Shown piece by piece: positions 51,001-61,173 of a DNA stretch of 64,000 nucleotides; within the stretch, counting starts at the first letter, position 1; each line of letters begins with the position of its first letter. The position numbers and the translations under genes are program-made. This DNA is from Camillea tinctor (Eukaryota > Ascomycota > Sordariomycetes > Xylariales > Xylariaceae): positions 310,001-374,000 of the forward strand of contig MU394066.1 of the NCBI GenBank assembly GCA_022578605.1, in the 5' to 3' direction. The notes below the pieces were generated by a model, which was not told the DNA's origin, did not search any database, and saw nothing but the letters and a program-made list of their open reading frames with translations.

Positions 51001-51328
51001 GCCGCAAGACCCAAAGCTCGCCGAGGTCGGGATGTACCTCCAGGCGACTATGCTGAATGATGTCGAAGGTAAGTTGGATAACTGACTATCCTGCGAATTC
51101 CCTGAATTGCCTCCTTCTTTCCCCTTCCCCAGAGCTATTCGTCTCTTACATACTGTCCTTCCTAACACGTGTGATATAGGTTACACGCTCTTCCTCTGGA
51201 ACACCGTCATGGGCGAGAATGCACCAGGCTATCAGGAGCACCTCGCGTATATGCGTCGAGAGCTTAAGAGTAGGCGCATTCACGGCTACATGAAGGTCCG
51301 ATATGTGTGGGGCCGGAAACCAGAGTAG
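48084..51328 (+). CDS. LaeA-like SAM-dependent methyltransferase (TAM domain)
   Basis: Related to the LaeA family of nuclear regulators of secondary metabolism. Nine exons join in phase to 375 residues: 48084-48242, 48890-48939, 49153-49290, 49484-49553, 49679-49706, 49795-49807 (13-nt microexon), 49958-50393, 50984-51068, 51180-51328. Order: Pro/Thr/Ser-rich then acidic head (EEDNDDGDSALGSDA); YRTIQGRTYHSE; HHYLMVLLDNKLFLPPI; SAM motif I KVLDVGTGSGIWAIDLA at about 140-156, split over exons 5, 6 and 7; IIGTDLSP and WVPPNVKFEIDDLTQPWTW; then RPGGWCQ and the C-terminal HGYMKVRYVWGRKPE. Introns 1 (647 nt) and 7 (590 nt) are long for a fungus. A true LaeA orthologue versus one of its many paralogues cannot be settled here. 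Confidence 0.9.
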
Positions 51329-52500
51329 GATCATAGGGAGTATGGTTGGATATATCGGAAACCCTCGGGTTCCAGGAGTAGGAAACAACCGTATTTGGCT
51401 TTTCAAGGATAAGAGGTTGTTTCACATGATGATTTTAGACTAGCACTTGATGATATCAAGTTTCGAGGAGCAGGCATGGCGCACACATGGTGGGTAGTCC
51501 ACCCAGATACACACATACACATATGCATATATGATGGCTAAATACCATCTTGAGAGTGGTGGGGATGGTTGTACATATCAGACAGGTGCAGGAAAGTAGC
51601 AGGGGCAAAGCATCAACCATAGGAGTTTTCTACAAAAGAGAAAAAAGGAATACGCGGAAGCTTGTGCGAAAGGAGACAACACAGAATTATAGAAATGAGG
51701 AAGAGAAAAAAGCAAAATAAGCACAGCAAGAACCAAGGAGCAGCACAAATGTGGTTGATCGGTTTTCTTCTTTCTTCCCCTTCCCTTTTATTTCCTTATT
51801 CTCACTTGATGAAGTCATGAGCTTATGATGAATACATACCTAATAATACACGCATGGATGACCACCATCACATAACCTCATATGTTTCTTGAGACTGGAT
51901 TCATTGTGCTAGGTACGCAGGGTTATTCATAGTGAAAAGAATAATTGATGGTAGGGGGCCAGCCCATGCTGAAGATATTGCCTGCCATATGTATATGAAG
52001 CCTTCGTAGGTGCCTGTCCACTCTGTGGTTCTTAGCTATGGGAAGACGCGAGGTTCAAGATGTCCCCCTTTCCAGAACTTGAGAAGGCTGTCATAGATAC
52101 TTCCTCTCCTTTGGGGTTGGGAGTTAGTAGTCGTTCAGAGCGAGTCCTGACCTGTCAGTAGAGATCACAGCCTGTAACTGCAAGTGGTAATTCAGGAAGG
52201 TCCAAAGAATAAAGAACATATTGTACCTGAAAGAGCTGCCAAACATCTAAGGTAGTAAGTAACCTAGGTACATTCCTACTAGCAAACTACATTTACGCGT
52301 GAATAATGTAACCCCTCATACGCGTCCTCCTGTTGTGGACGTGTGCCCCTATTGTGAACGCGAACCTAACGCGTTGCTCCTAGGAAACTGGTGTTTGCCC
52401 CCTCTTCTCAATAATCAGTCAACAATAGAACAATAGGATAACATGGAATCAGGTACCTACGTACCTTGAAAACACACACAAACACTCGTGTGCCTTTTGC
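51329..52500. other. Intergenic
   Basis: 3' flank of the methyltransferase gene, then AT-rich DNA with no supported gene. Confidence 0.55.
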
Positions 52501-52620
52501 TATATAAACCCTGCCGATTCCCATGCTCTCTTCTTTTTTGATTCCTACCTCCTTCACCTCTTCAACCTCCTCTAACCTTCACTCATAAATAATTTCCTAA
52601 TCATACCCTCTACCATTTAA
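52501..52620 (+). promoter_or_regulatory. Pol II-type promoter of the hairpin-rich locus
   Basis: TATATAAA at 52501-52508 is followed by a long C/T-rich tract (about 52526-52600), the arrangement seen at strong fungal Pol II promoters, where transcription starts within or after the CT block. No protein-coding gene follows for 5 kb. Confidence 0.5.
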
Positions 52621-52641
52621 TCACATCCTAATATCATAAAT

Positions 52642-52670
52642 TAATCCTAATCCTAATCCTAATCCTAATC
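52642..52670. repeat. (TCCTAA)n short tandem repeat
   Basis: About five TCCTAA units at the start of the hairpin locus. Not the telomeric CCCTAA. Confidence 0.85.
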
Positions 52671-53657
52671 ATAACGAGAATGAGAGAAACTGGTTAAAGG
52701 GCCTTTCTTAATTACGGCATGTATTAAGAAAGCCCTTGTGGCCACCTTAAGCCTATCCTGAACACTTTTGTGTTTAAGAAAGACTGCGTGTCTCTGGTAA
52801 GTTCACTACCCATTTCACACCTCGATCCACTCTGTCATCCTCATTGTCATTGCTATAATTAATAGGCATCCTACCTTTCACAAAAGCTGGCTAACCACCT
52901 ATAAGGGTCGCTTCCTAAATGGCGCATGCCTCCTAATCACTGGCTCACCGAAGCACAACGTATGTCGCGCCCAATATCTGTGCATAAATATTGGGTCGCA
53001 ATATTAACAATGATCTAGTTAACCTTCTGCTTCGGTAGTCATAATAATAACCCTCAATATAGGTGTCATTTATGCGCCGAGGGGTTGTTGGTGGCCTTGG
53101 CCAGCAGTTGGGCGGTCTCTACGTTCGGTTTCATCGGAAGAGCGCGTCGATGGTTCGCCCAGCTGTTTGCCCGGGTTACCAACACCCTGATTCTGTACTG
53201 GCAACAGTCGCCATGCGCTGGAGCCCAGGTAAGTTCTAGTTCTTTCCTTTATTGTATGATGGTGTTACATTTCTCTGTTGAACCTTGTGCTAACTATGGA
53301 ATCTGAAAGCGAATTCATAACTGGTCCTACAAGTATGCCCTCCATATTCTCCTTGCCGAAACGAACCAGTGACGCCGACATTAACGCTGTACATGATATT
53401 ATACCCCCTACCTACAGGTCGCTAACCTGCTTTTCTCCAGGTCGCCATAATCAAACCTAAATTCTAATCAAACAGGGGGTTGCCTTCCATAAGGTCGGCC
53501 TCTCCTTCTAGTGAGTCCTCAAGGAGCCTGCCATCTGATAATACGGATGAAAGAGGTCTAACATATGACTAACGCTTGTCTCTCCGAACTAGAATTGGGC
53601 TATTAGAATAGGGATACTGGGGCCTCCGGTATTCCCAAACAACTTGAACGAAAACCC

Positions 53658-53792
53658 AGAGCGATCACATTACCGGTACTGTTGGGATTGCCCCCGAGAT
53701 GATCGCTCTAGTCATTCTCGCCGCGTATGGCTGCTTGCCATGCGCTGCGAGGAATGAGCCGGCGAGTTATACGAGGGACAATCCCAACAGTA
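53658..53792 (+). repeat. Interlocked hairpins of the array
   Basis: Three overlapping pairings are possible: AGAGCGATCA (53658-53667) with TGATCGCTCT (53700-53709), perfect; 53677-53694 with 53775-53792, 17 of 18 matching; and 53713-53731 with 53737-53756 around a five-base loop. The first and second pairings cross, so alternative folds or a pseudoknot are possible. Confidence 0.75.
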
Positions 53793-54001
53793 TAGGCAAT
53801 GGGGTAGCCATGGAGCTCATAACCATAAGACCCGGCATGGAGGAGTGATGGCGTCACCATCATTGATCCCGTAGGGCCCGGTGTGTGGGGGGTGGCATAC
53901 CTCTCATCACCAGCCCGCCCGATAATTAAGGGTCCGCCTAAGGAGAGCCGGCTTGGGGCCAGTATTGCCCCCCTAAATTCATGATCACGCCAGTCAGAGA
54001 T

Positions 54002-54098
54002 CCAAGACCATGGCTTAGATGTGGATTCTCTGCCATGCATCCATGACCGATATCCGTCGAATGAATGGGAGAGAATCCACATCTAGTTGTGATCTTGG
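54002..54098 (+). repeat. Hairpin, 15-bp perfect inner stem
   Basis: AGATGTGGATTCTCT (54017-54031) is the exact reverse complement of 54070-54084. Pairing continues imperfectly outward (CCAAGACCATGG with GTGATCTTGG). The loop is 38 nt. Confidence 0.85.
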
Positions 54099-54222
54099 GA
54101 GGATAAGGAAGACCGGATGTATGGGGGATTCCTCTGCCTCCCCTAACGAAATCCCCGTAGTCCCTATCCCAGATAATGGCGGGCCCTGATGCTTTCGGCA
54201 GCTCGCCAAGGACGCCGGCCAC

Positions 54223-54293
54223 GACTGGCTTCTACCTCACTCGGTTCGAGCGCCTTCAGGTTGTGGTCTGTCGGAGTGAGGTAGGAGCCAGTC
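54223..54293 (+). repeat. Hairpin, 20-nt arms, 19/20 paired
   Basis: GACTGGCTTCTACCTCACTC (54223-54242) pairs with 54274-54293; the single mismatch is a T opposite G on the other arm. The loop is 31 nt. Confidence 0.88.
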
Positions 54294-54391
54294 GGCTGGT
54301 CTCATCGAGCCGTCCTCGTACCGCTCCTTCGCTTCTTGGAAGTTGGACGGAGGGAACCGGATTCCGGCGATCGAGTATCGCACCATCCATC

Positions 54392-54445
54392 CGGTCCTTC
54401 CATTTCATCGGCTTACCTGCTTGGTATGATGAAATGGATGGACCG
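54392..54445 (+). repeat. Hairpin, 18-nt arms, 17/18 paired
   Basis: CGGTCCTTCCATTTCATC (54392-54409) pairs with 54428-54445, leaving an 18-nt loop. Size and shape resemble a small-RNA precursor. Confidence 0.88.
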
Positions 54446-54605
54446 TAGACATGTTCATGGAGAACGGTAATTCTTTGATGCTTTGGTGGATTTGGTCCCT
54501 GTAAATGGGCGACAAGGAAATGGGGTAGGAGGACGGTGATGAGGAAAAAGTCGCAGGGAGAGACGAGGTGTAGGATATGAACGAGGTATTGCTTTCCTGG
54601 TTAGC

Positions 54606-54708
54606 GTTGTGTCTGAGTCGAAAGAAGAGACGATATATATGGAGAAGAAGCTGACCTCTCGTTACCCGTTCTCTGTATGTATCGTCTTTTTTTCTACTCA
54701 GACACAAC
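54606..54708 (+). repeat. Hairpin, about 30-nt arms
   Basis: Arms 54606-54635 and 54680-54708 pair at about 26 positions with one bulge; GTTGTGTCTGAGT is perfect at the base. The loop is 44 nt. Pairing extends a little outward (CTGGTTAG with CCAACCA). Confidence 0.87.
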
Positions 54709-54861
54709 ACCAACCAATATGAAGGGGAAGTACGAAGGCAGTTCTGTGGTCCCGGACCCAGATATATACTAGTACTATCTGGTCCAATAACGGAAAGCCG
54801 GGGTCGGTGAGGCATTCGCCGGCCTCGTAGTTAAGCGATCCTACGATCGCTCCTGGGGAGA

Positions 54862-54947
54862 AGAGATTGCCACCTGGCATCCTATGTCGTTAAGAAGGGC
54901 GATGTATTCCCGTTCTTAACGATACATGATGCCAGGTGGCAACCTCT
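54862..54947 (+). repeat. Hairpin, 35-nt arms, 31/35 paired
   Basis: Arms 54862-54896 and 54913-54947, loop 16 nt. Perfect blocks are TTGCCACCTGGCATC and TCGTTAAGAA. This is the longest stem of the array. A perfect 7-bp hairpin AGCGATC-ctac-GATCGCT (54834-54851) lies just before it. Confidence 0.9.
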
Positions 54948-55667
54948 TGTTTCCCATAAACATACTTTGGTGAGAAGAGATAGGCTTCGGCACTTCCTAA
55001 TATTCATGATCTTGTTGGATAGGGTTCACCATTATGCTTAATCCATTCATGTTCCGAGAGAAAGAAAAGTTAGGGGAAGTAGTTATGATATTCTGTATTG
55101 CCTAATGTGGTTATTACCGAGATTCCTTCTCGGGGCCCCTTAAAAGTGGAGTGTGGAAAGTGAGATTGCTTGTAGAATTTTATATCAAATAACCTAGATG
55201 TTTCTTGAAGGGTCGTGACCGCAGAATTGACGAGCGGTCCTAAACGGGATGGAGGTGGCTTCAGATCTATGATCTCGGAGGTACCCTAGGTACGCAGTGT
55301 CAGGCTCTAGTATATTCATAAATGCCGTTTTATGTCATACGATCCCGCTGTTCATGTCGTGGAATGATGCATGTCTTGTAATTACATGATCTAGGTAAAT
55401 TCCAAAGGCCGGTGATGCATCAGGTCATCTCAACGAACCTATAACCGCTGTGGCTACTTGTATTGCTCCGCTGCTGTGGCCTGGACTTGTCGCCGCATGG
55501 TTATTGCGACATACATTGAGTACAAGTGCTTACTCTCTGAGACCTACGGTTCTACACTAGGTATCTGAATACTTAGACGCTCGGTATATCGAGTACAAAC
55601 TCGGGCCGCGATTCCATTCTCGGTTGCTGGATCTCTAATCTATGTAAAGTGTCTCGGAATACCCATG

Positions 55668-55740
55668 CAGCCATATCAAGTTACCTCTCCCCGGTTTTCA
55701 TGGAGATATCTACCTCGACGGATCTAAACTGATATGGCTG
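55668..55740 (+). repeat. Outlying hairpin
   Basis: CAGCCATATCAAGTT (55668-55682) pairs with AACTGATATGGCTG (55727-55740) with one bulge. It may be the far end of the hairpin locus or unrelated. Confidence 0.7.
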
Positions 55741-57573
55741 TGGTGTCATGTGAAAACATGCTTCTATACTACTTTTGATCAGTAATGCAGGATCTTTTCA
55801 CGCATTACGTCCTGGTGATGGTAGACTTCTTAGAGAGCGTATTCTGTTGGCTATTTGGTCAGAAAACTAAATATTCCCACTCCAAATTCAGAGTCTACCT
55901 ATCCATAGGTCACATAGGTTAACTTGCGTGCCACCATACATATCTGCATATACATAACCTTATATATATTTAGATATGCATAGATTTACCTACAGTATGC
56001 TGTGCAATACACGCTGAAGGGACCGTGTGCATGCCTCGATAGATTACTATCTATCCTCTACCTTATTGAGGAAGGATGAGCTCTGGTATCCTCGCAGCAA
56101 AGGACAATACCTTAACATTCATAAGAGCCTTTCTCCCCGCTATCGGTAACGCAGGCAGCGTTTGATTCTATGACTGCAGCATAGGTCTCAACCGGCTGTA
56201 ACCAGTAAGATCAAAAATTACAAGCCACTCGCCTTGATAAACATCTACTTTCGAAGATGTGGTGGCAAAAGGGATATTTACAACTTGAGCACAGATTATC
56301 TCACACTTAACAAAATAAAAGAAAACGTAGGTAAAGAGATAGATAGATAATCCAATGATGATCCTGATTCCCATCTCCCATCCCCAACTCCCTAGAGACA
56401 AGAGGCTTACCTAGGGCGTAAGAACTCGCCAGGTCGGCCAATAAGCCGCCTAGCCCTCCTTTCCCGGAGGGTTCTGAGTAATCGACCGCCATCTATACTT
56501 TCCAGAACATCTCACATCTCGACCGGGAATCCCTTCAGTCATTCGTATCCATGTGAGCTCCGCAACAACCAAAACATGCGATTGACCGATAACATTTCAT
56601 TCTGTAACTAGAAGCTTTTAACTTTATCATCAATCTTACTTCCCCCCACCCCCTCTCTCCTTATCTTCCCCAGCATGCAAGCCTCGTCCTTCTCTCACTG
56701 GATAGTCACGTATCGAGGTAGGCTATTCAGTGATGAGACACCCCGCTTTACCTTGACCGATGGGCTGGCTACCCCAGATTTTGCGCCATGCTAAGGTCCT
56801 AAATTTAGGGAGAGTAAACTAGGGGGAACTGGTGTATAGAAAGACAAAAGGCCGGAGCGTTTGGATACCAGCGGGGGACTATAATTAACCAGAGGACCGG
56901 GGGAGGTGGGAGTGGGAGTGGAAGTCCGAGTGATATTTCTATTGGCCCCTTCCCTCTCTCGTGTCTAGGACCGGCTCACAGATTGGGAACCCAGGTATAT
57001 CATCTTTGATTCTCATCATCATCGGACTTTGCTACCTTTGTAGGGGGCTTAAGACATGTATGATTGTGGCTTTATATGAGACGCCATAGGGCTATATGTC
57101 GAACCGGTCTGATGGGAACAAGGAGGGAGGAGGCAAAAGCTAGATGGGGATTGGGTCGTCGAGCTAGAAAATGCAAGAATATCTACCACGCACGGTTACC
57201 CGCATATCACCGAGGATAGTTTCATCTACTTCCGGTATTTGATGCGCATAGTATGCAGTCAGCCGGTGTTGTTACTAAGGCCAGTGCTTGCTGAGGGGGT
57301 AGGTAGTAGGAAGGAGAAACCTCCTGGATATCAGAGTTGGCCGTCAATCCATTCAATGGCAAGATGTAGATTGTGTATGCTCCTCGATCCGATCTCCCAT
57401 ATCAGACGGGACAATATCAAGAAAGTGGTTGTTCAACACATATATATAGTACGCGTATCTCTCAAGCATTACATACACCTGACCCCTTTACCCTCAATCC
57501 ACGACCAAGAGATTTCCTTCCCTAGAGCCCTATCCCTGTATAACCACGCCAAGATACCAAGACTCTCAACACC
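55741..57573. other. Intergenic
   Basis: No gene supported. TATATATA near 57441 and a C/T-rich leader to 57570 are the likely promoter of the reductase gene. Confidence 0.55.
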
Positions 57574-58844
57574 ATGAGCTCAGACACGCAGTTCAAAGGC
57601 ACCATCCTCGTCACCGGCGGTGGTGGCTACCTCGGCGCCCACATCGTCGGCGCCGCCCTCGAAAAGGGCTACGCAGGTGTGGCCCTTCCCCCTTTAACCC
57701 TCCCCCCCTAGCTAACCTCCCTCCAGTCCGCCTCACGGCCCGCACCCCAACCTCCGTCTCCAGCGCCATCGCGCAGCACCCCGCGCACTACTCCTCGAGC
57801 GGCCAGCTCACGGGGTACACCGTAGCGGACATAACCTCTGTGGAAGCGTTCGCGGCCGTGTTCCGCCCCGCCGGCTCCCCCGTAAGCGGCATAATCCACA
57901 GCGCCTCGCCCTTCAACCTGAGCCCCGTGTCCGCGGAAGCGGACCTCCTCGTGCCCGCGGTGCAGGGCAGCACGGCGGTCCTCGAGGCCGCGGTGCGCTA
58001 CGGCGGCGGGGAGGTGTCCCGCGTGGTGGCCACGTCGTCGTTCGCGGCGGTGTGCGACCCGGCGCGCGGGCGGCGCCCGGGGTACACATACACGGAGGCG
58101 GACTGGAACCCGGTTACGTGGGAGGAGGCGGCGGCGCCGGGGGCGCCGCGGGGGGTGGCGTATGCTGCTAGTAAGGGGCTAGCGGAGAGAGCTAGTACGT
58201 TTCTCTCTCTCTTTACCTTTTCGCGTTCTCCCTTTTTTTCATCTTCTCTGCCCGCCTTTTAACCCCCCCTCCCCCACAAATACCAGCCCACCATCCACAG
58301 CTAACAGCCCGCTTTCCCAGTGCGCACCTGGCTCGCCTCCCAATCCCCCCAGCCCTTCACCCTCACGACCCTCTGCCCGGGGTGGATCTTCGGGCCCTAC
58401 CTGAACTCGCCCGTGCCTTCGCACCCCTGCGAGTCCATCCGGCAGCTCTTGCTCCTGCTATCCCCCTCCCCTAATCCGACCTCCTCTCCTCCGCTGCCCC
58501 CCTTCGACTTCGCGCTATCCGCCGACGTCACCGACGTCGCGCAGGCGCACGTGCGCGCGCTGGAAGTCGAGCCCGCGTCCGCGGTGGACGCGCGGTTCAT
58601 TCTCGGCACGGAGCTCCGGTACGGGGCCGCGGCGCAAGCAGCGCGGGACGCGTTCCCGACGATAAAAGGGCGGTTTGCGGATCCGCGGGAGGGGGAGGCG
58701 GAGGAGCAGAAGGAGGGGGGTGTGTATGCGGTGGATGGGTCGGCGGCGGAGAGGGTGCTGGGGGTGAGGTATACGGGGTTGGGGGAGACGGTTGTGCGGA
58801 CTTTTGAGCAGGTGTTGGGGCGGGAGAGGGAGGTGAAGGTGTAA
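57574..58844 (+). CDS. NAD(P)-dependent epimerase/ketoreductase (extended SDR)
   Basis: Extended short-chain dehydrogenase of the dihydroflavonol/cinnamoyl-CoA/methylglyoxal-reductase type. Exons 57574-57676, 57727-58194 and 58321-58844 give 364 residues. Introns: 50 nt (CTAACC branch, CCTCCAG) and 126 nt (GTACGT, TTTCCCAG). Cofactor motif VTGGGGYLGAHIV sits near residues 13-25, IIHSASPF in the middle, catalytic YAASK about residue 184, then TLCPGWIFGPYL and a substrate-domain tail. The first intron splits the Rossmann beta-1/beta-2 region. The gene is GC-rich. Substrate unknown; it may serve carbonyl detoxification or a secondary pathway. Confidence 0.88.
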
Positions 58845-59259
58845 GGGAGGAGGGGAGAATACGGATGGGGGATGGATGAGAGAGGGTGTAGGAAGCCTGG
58901 AATTGCTATGCGTACCGGTGGATATCGCACAATAGTTGCGCAAGAGATATTAATGAAAGAAAAAACAGACCCCTTTACTCATCTAACCTGAGCCCTTTTC
59001 TCATATCTTCCAATGCTTTCCAAGGGCTCATCCATGCCTGCTTGCGAAGTGCTTCTATTCGTATACCCCCGGCCGTCTATCTGTTTATGTACAATATCTA
59101 CCTAGGTAGGCGATGTACGTATTTCCTGTCACCAACCTGACGTATACCCTTGAAAACCACCACGACCAGCCATCAAGACGCAGCACCACCAACAAGCCCC
59201 CCTATTGAGCTATCATCAGCTACTCCCCTTCTCCATATTTATGTAACCCCTCCCTCTAA
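58845..59259. other. Short convergent intergenic region
   Basis: 3' flanks of the reductase (plus) and the next gene (minus). Includes a CTACCTAGGTAGG palindrome-like word near 59099. Confidence 0.55.
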
Positions 59260-59646
59260 TCACCCCTCCTCCTCCTCCTCGCCCTCCGGCGGCGGCGACG
59301 CATACCCGGTGGGTCCCACCTGCAGTGCCAGGCTAAGGTTACCCACCATCGTATACAGCAAACCCTTGTAGCGCATAACCAGCGTCTCGAGCCTCTCGAC
59401 GTTGTCCTCCATCATATACCCCATGAGGTCCACGCGCAATGCCGCCGCATTGGGCGAGCGTGCAAGCGCCTTGATGAAGCAGCGTTGCATAGCGATGTAC
59501 TCTTTCAGGAAGTTCATCTCGTTGATGATGGCGACGATGCGATCGTATACGGTGACCGGTTGTGGGGCGGGTTGCTGGGCTATGGTTTGGGATGCTGATG
59601 TGGTGGTAGACTGTGGGGTGGAGGGGGTGGAGGGGGAGGAGGCCAT
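59260..59646 (-). CDS. Small hypothetical protein with helical core
   Basis: 128 residues, intronless. A Ser/Thr/Pro/Gln-rich head (1-30) is followed by a well-formed helical middle (VYDRIVAIINEMNFLKEYI, then NAAALRVDLMGYMMEDNVER) and a Pro/Glu tail (PPPEGEEEEEG). No signal peptide or membrane segment. I do not recognise the family; the compact amphipathic helices suggest a subunit of a larger complex. It is transcribed in the same direction as the glycosyltransferase-like gene upstream. Confidence 0.65.
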   Translation of the reverse strand: MASSPSTPSTPQSTTTSASQTIAQQPAPQPVTVYDRIVAIINEMNFLKEYIAMQRCFIKALARSPNAAALRVDLMGYMMEDNVERLETLVMRYKGLLYTMVGNLSLALQVGPTGYASPPPEGEEEEEG

Positions 59647-59904
59647 TTTGGGTAGTGGTGAGACTGCCGGTGGATATGCCGTGTCGGGAGAAAAGAAGAA
59701 TGATAGAATAGTCTAAGAGTGTTGCTTTTCTAGAAAAATAGACGTGAGATATACCGGGTATTTTTTTTAAAACTCAACCAATGCCCTATTGTATGCTGTT
59801 TGCTTGACGAAACAATGCTCGTAATCGATGGTTGCCGAATCCGATATGTGATGATTCAGAGGAAGCAAGCAAGTCAAGCTCATATTTCAAGACAAGCCAT
59901 TCCC

Positions 59905-61173
59905 TCATCTCTCACCTTCCCCCTCCTCCTCTTCCTCTCGCACCTCCCCTTCTCTTTCTTTTTCATCATCATCAGAACGCGGCAACTCCATCCTCCCCTC
60001 CATCCACAGCGCTTTCTTCCTCCTCTCGCCCTCTTCTCCCCTCCACTTCCTCCCATTCAAGTGCCTCAAGCACAGCCCCCTTCCCTCATCCGGGTAATAC
60101 AGCCAGCACGCCCACTTCTCCCAGTTGCCCGCCTTCATCTGCTCGCGCGCGCGGTGGCCCACCGTGTCCTCTATGAACGCGCCCCGCGGCATCGCCAAGC
60201 GAGAGGAGAACACGCGTGATAGGTAATGCGCGCGCGACGCGAGGTGTGGTTTGTCGTGCCAGAAGAAGAGGGGTGTGAGGGGGATGGTGGTAGGGGTGAG
60301 GGTAGGAGTGGTGCTGTCATTCCCGTCCGACGACGGAACCGAAACGACAAACTCCCGCTTCAGCCTTGCCGTCAGCTCCCTCAGCGCCGGGAACTTGATC
60401 ACATGCGCGGACACGGCATACGAGAGCATGCGCACGGAGGGCACGCACACGTACCTAACCGGGGGACCCTTTTTCTTTACTTCCCCTTTCTCCCCCTCCC
60501 TTTCCCCCTCCTCCCCTCCTCCTACAACCCCATCTCCATCCTCCCCCCTTCCAACCTCAACCTCATCTTCCCCTTCACTCGCCCTCATAACCTCCACCAG
60601 CCCCCTGAGCGGCACATCCGCGACGAGCGGCCAATCATGCTGCTGCACCCAGACATACGGCGTCCTGGCCTCCCTCAGCGCCTCGCGGACGGCAAGTCCG
60701 AACCCCAGCCGCCGCTGCGGCTCGATGAAGGTGACGCGTCCGCGGTGGGAGCGGGTGATCCGGTAGGGGACCTCGTTACCTTCTACGCAAGGGGATCCGT
60801 ATTCGGCGGTTTTGTGGTCTACTTCTACTTCCTCATTCCTCCTCTTATTGTCCTCTTCCTCCCCCTCCCCCTCCCCATCCCCACGCCCCCAAACCCTCCC
60901 GCACAAGCCCCTCACATTTACCCCATACTCCCGTCCCTCCCTCGCTCTCCCCTCCGTAACCCGTCCCTTCTTTAGCCTCTCGCTCGCCGCAACAGACTCA
61001 TGCGTATCCAGCACCACCACGACGCTGCACTCTCTTACCAGCGGTGCGCAGTGCGTGCGCAGCGAAGAGACGATCGCGTCGAGTAGCTCGGTAGAGGGGC
61101 TGGAGGGGGTGGGGGAGGTGGTTATTATGAGGGTTACGAGGGAGGCGAGGGGGATTGTTGGGGGGGAGGACAT
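59905..61173 (-). CDS. Glycosyltransferase-like (GT-A type) fungal protein, uncharacterised
   Basis: 422 residues, intronless. The first block (LVTLIITTSPTPSSPSTELL..VRECSVVVVLD) looks like beta-1 of a GT-A Rossmann-like fold. A long charged insertion follows (about 80-130), then RVTFIEPQRRLGFGLAVREAL and TPYVWVQQHDWPLV, where the D-containing motif is where nucleotide-sugar enzymes bind metal. Near the C-terminus are FFWHDKPHLASRAHYL and PRGAFIEDTVGH. No signal or membrane helix is visible. Acidic and Lys/Glu-rich low-complexity segments (about 205-235 and the last 40 residues) are unusual. Assignment rests on motif layout only. Confidence 0.65.
   Translation of the reverse strand: MSSPPTIPLASLVTLIITTSPTPSSPSTELLDAIVSSLRTHCAPLVRECSVVVVLDTHESVAASERLKKGRVTEGRAREGREYGVNVRGLCGRVWGRGDGEGEGEEEDNKRRNEEVEVDHKTAEYGSPCVEGNEVPYRITRSHRGRVTFIEPQRRLGFGLAVREALREARTPYVWVQQHDWPLVADVPLRGLVEVMRASEGEDEVEVGRGEDGDGVVGGGEEGEREGEKGEVKKKGPPVRYVCVPSVRMLSYAVSAHVIKFPALRELTARLKREFVVSVPSSDGNDSTTPTLTPTTIPLTPLFFWHDKPHLASRAHYLSRVFSSRLAMPRGAFIEDTVGHRAREQMKAGNWEKWACWLYYPDEGRGLCLRHLNGRKWRGEEGERRKKALWMEGRMELPRSDDDEKEREGEVREEEEEGEGER

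Larger units (their letters stand above)
52540..54960 (+). ncRNA. Candidate spliced, hairpin-rich non-coding RNA
   Basis: Promoter-like signals at 52501-52600 are followed by DNA with no long frame but good splice signals. Candidate introns: 52797-52864 (GTAAGT...ATAG; weakest); 53229-53440 (GTAAGT, GCTAACC branch, TTTTCTCCAG); 53511-53592 (GTGAGT, GACTAAC branch, CTAG). Imperfect hairpins of unrelated sequence occupy the inferred exons: 52698-52736; 52947-53036 (nested); 53081-53188 (nested); 53611-53636; 53658-53792; 54002-54098; 54101-54169; 54223-54293; 54392-54445; 54606-54708; 54834-54851; 54862-54947. The proposed introns show no comparable stems. The longest frame in exon 2 (ATG 53072) would give only about 58 residues. 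The 3' end is unknown; a further hairpin at 55668-55740 may belong. RNA class not recognised; a small-RNA precursor or structured lncRNA is possible. Confidence 0.45.

Noticed and set aside
52642..52670. TCCTAA repeat as interstitial telomere or telomerase RNA template
   Set aside because: The unit is CCTAAT, not CCCTAA, and no telomerase RNA core is visible.
53072..53460. Protein-coding gene in the hairpin locus
   Set aside because: The best frame from ATG 53072, spliced at 53228/53441, stops after about 58 residues and has no recognisable features.
53611..54947. Hairpins as copies of a MITE or other repeat family
   Set aside because: The arms differ completely between hairpins and there are no shared terminal repeats or target-site duplications.
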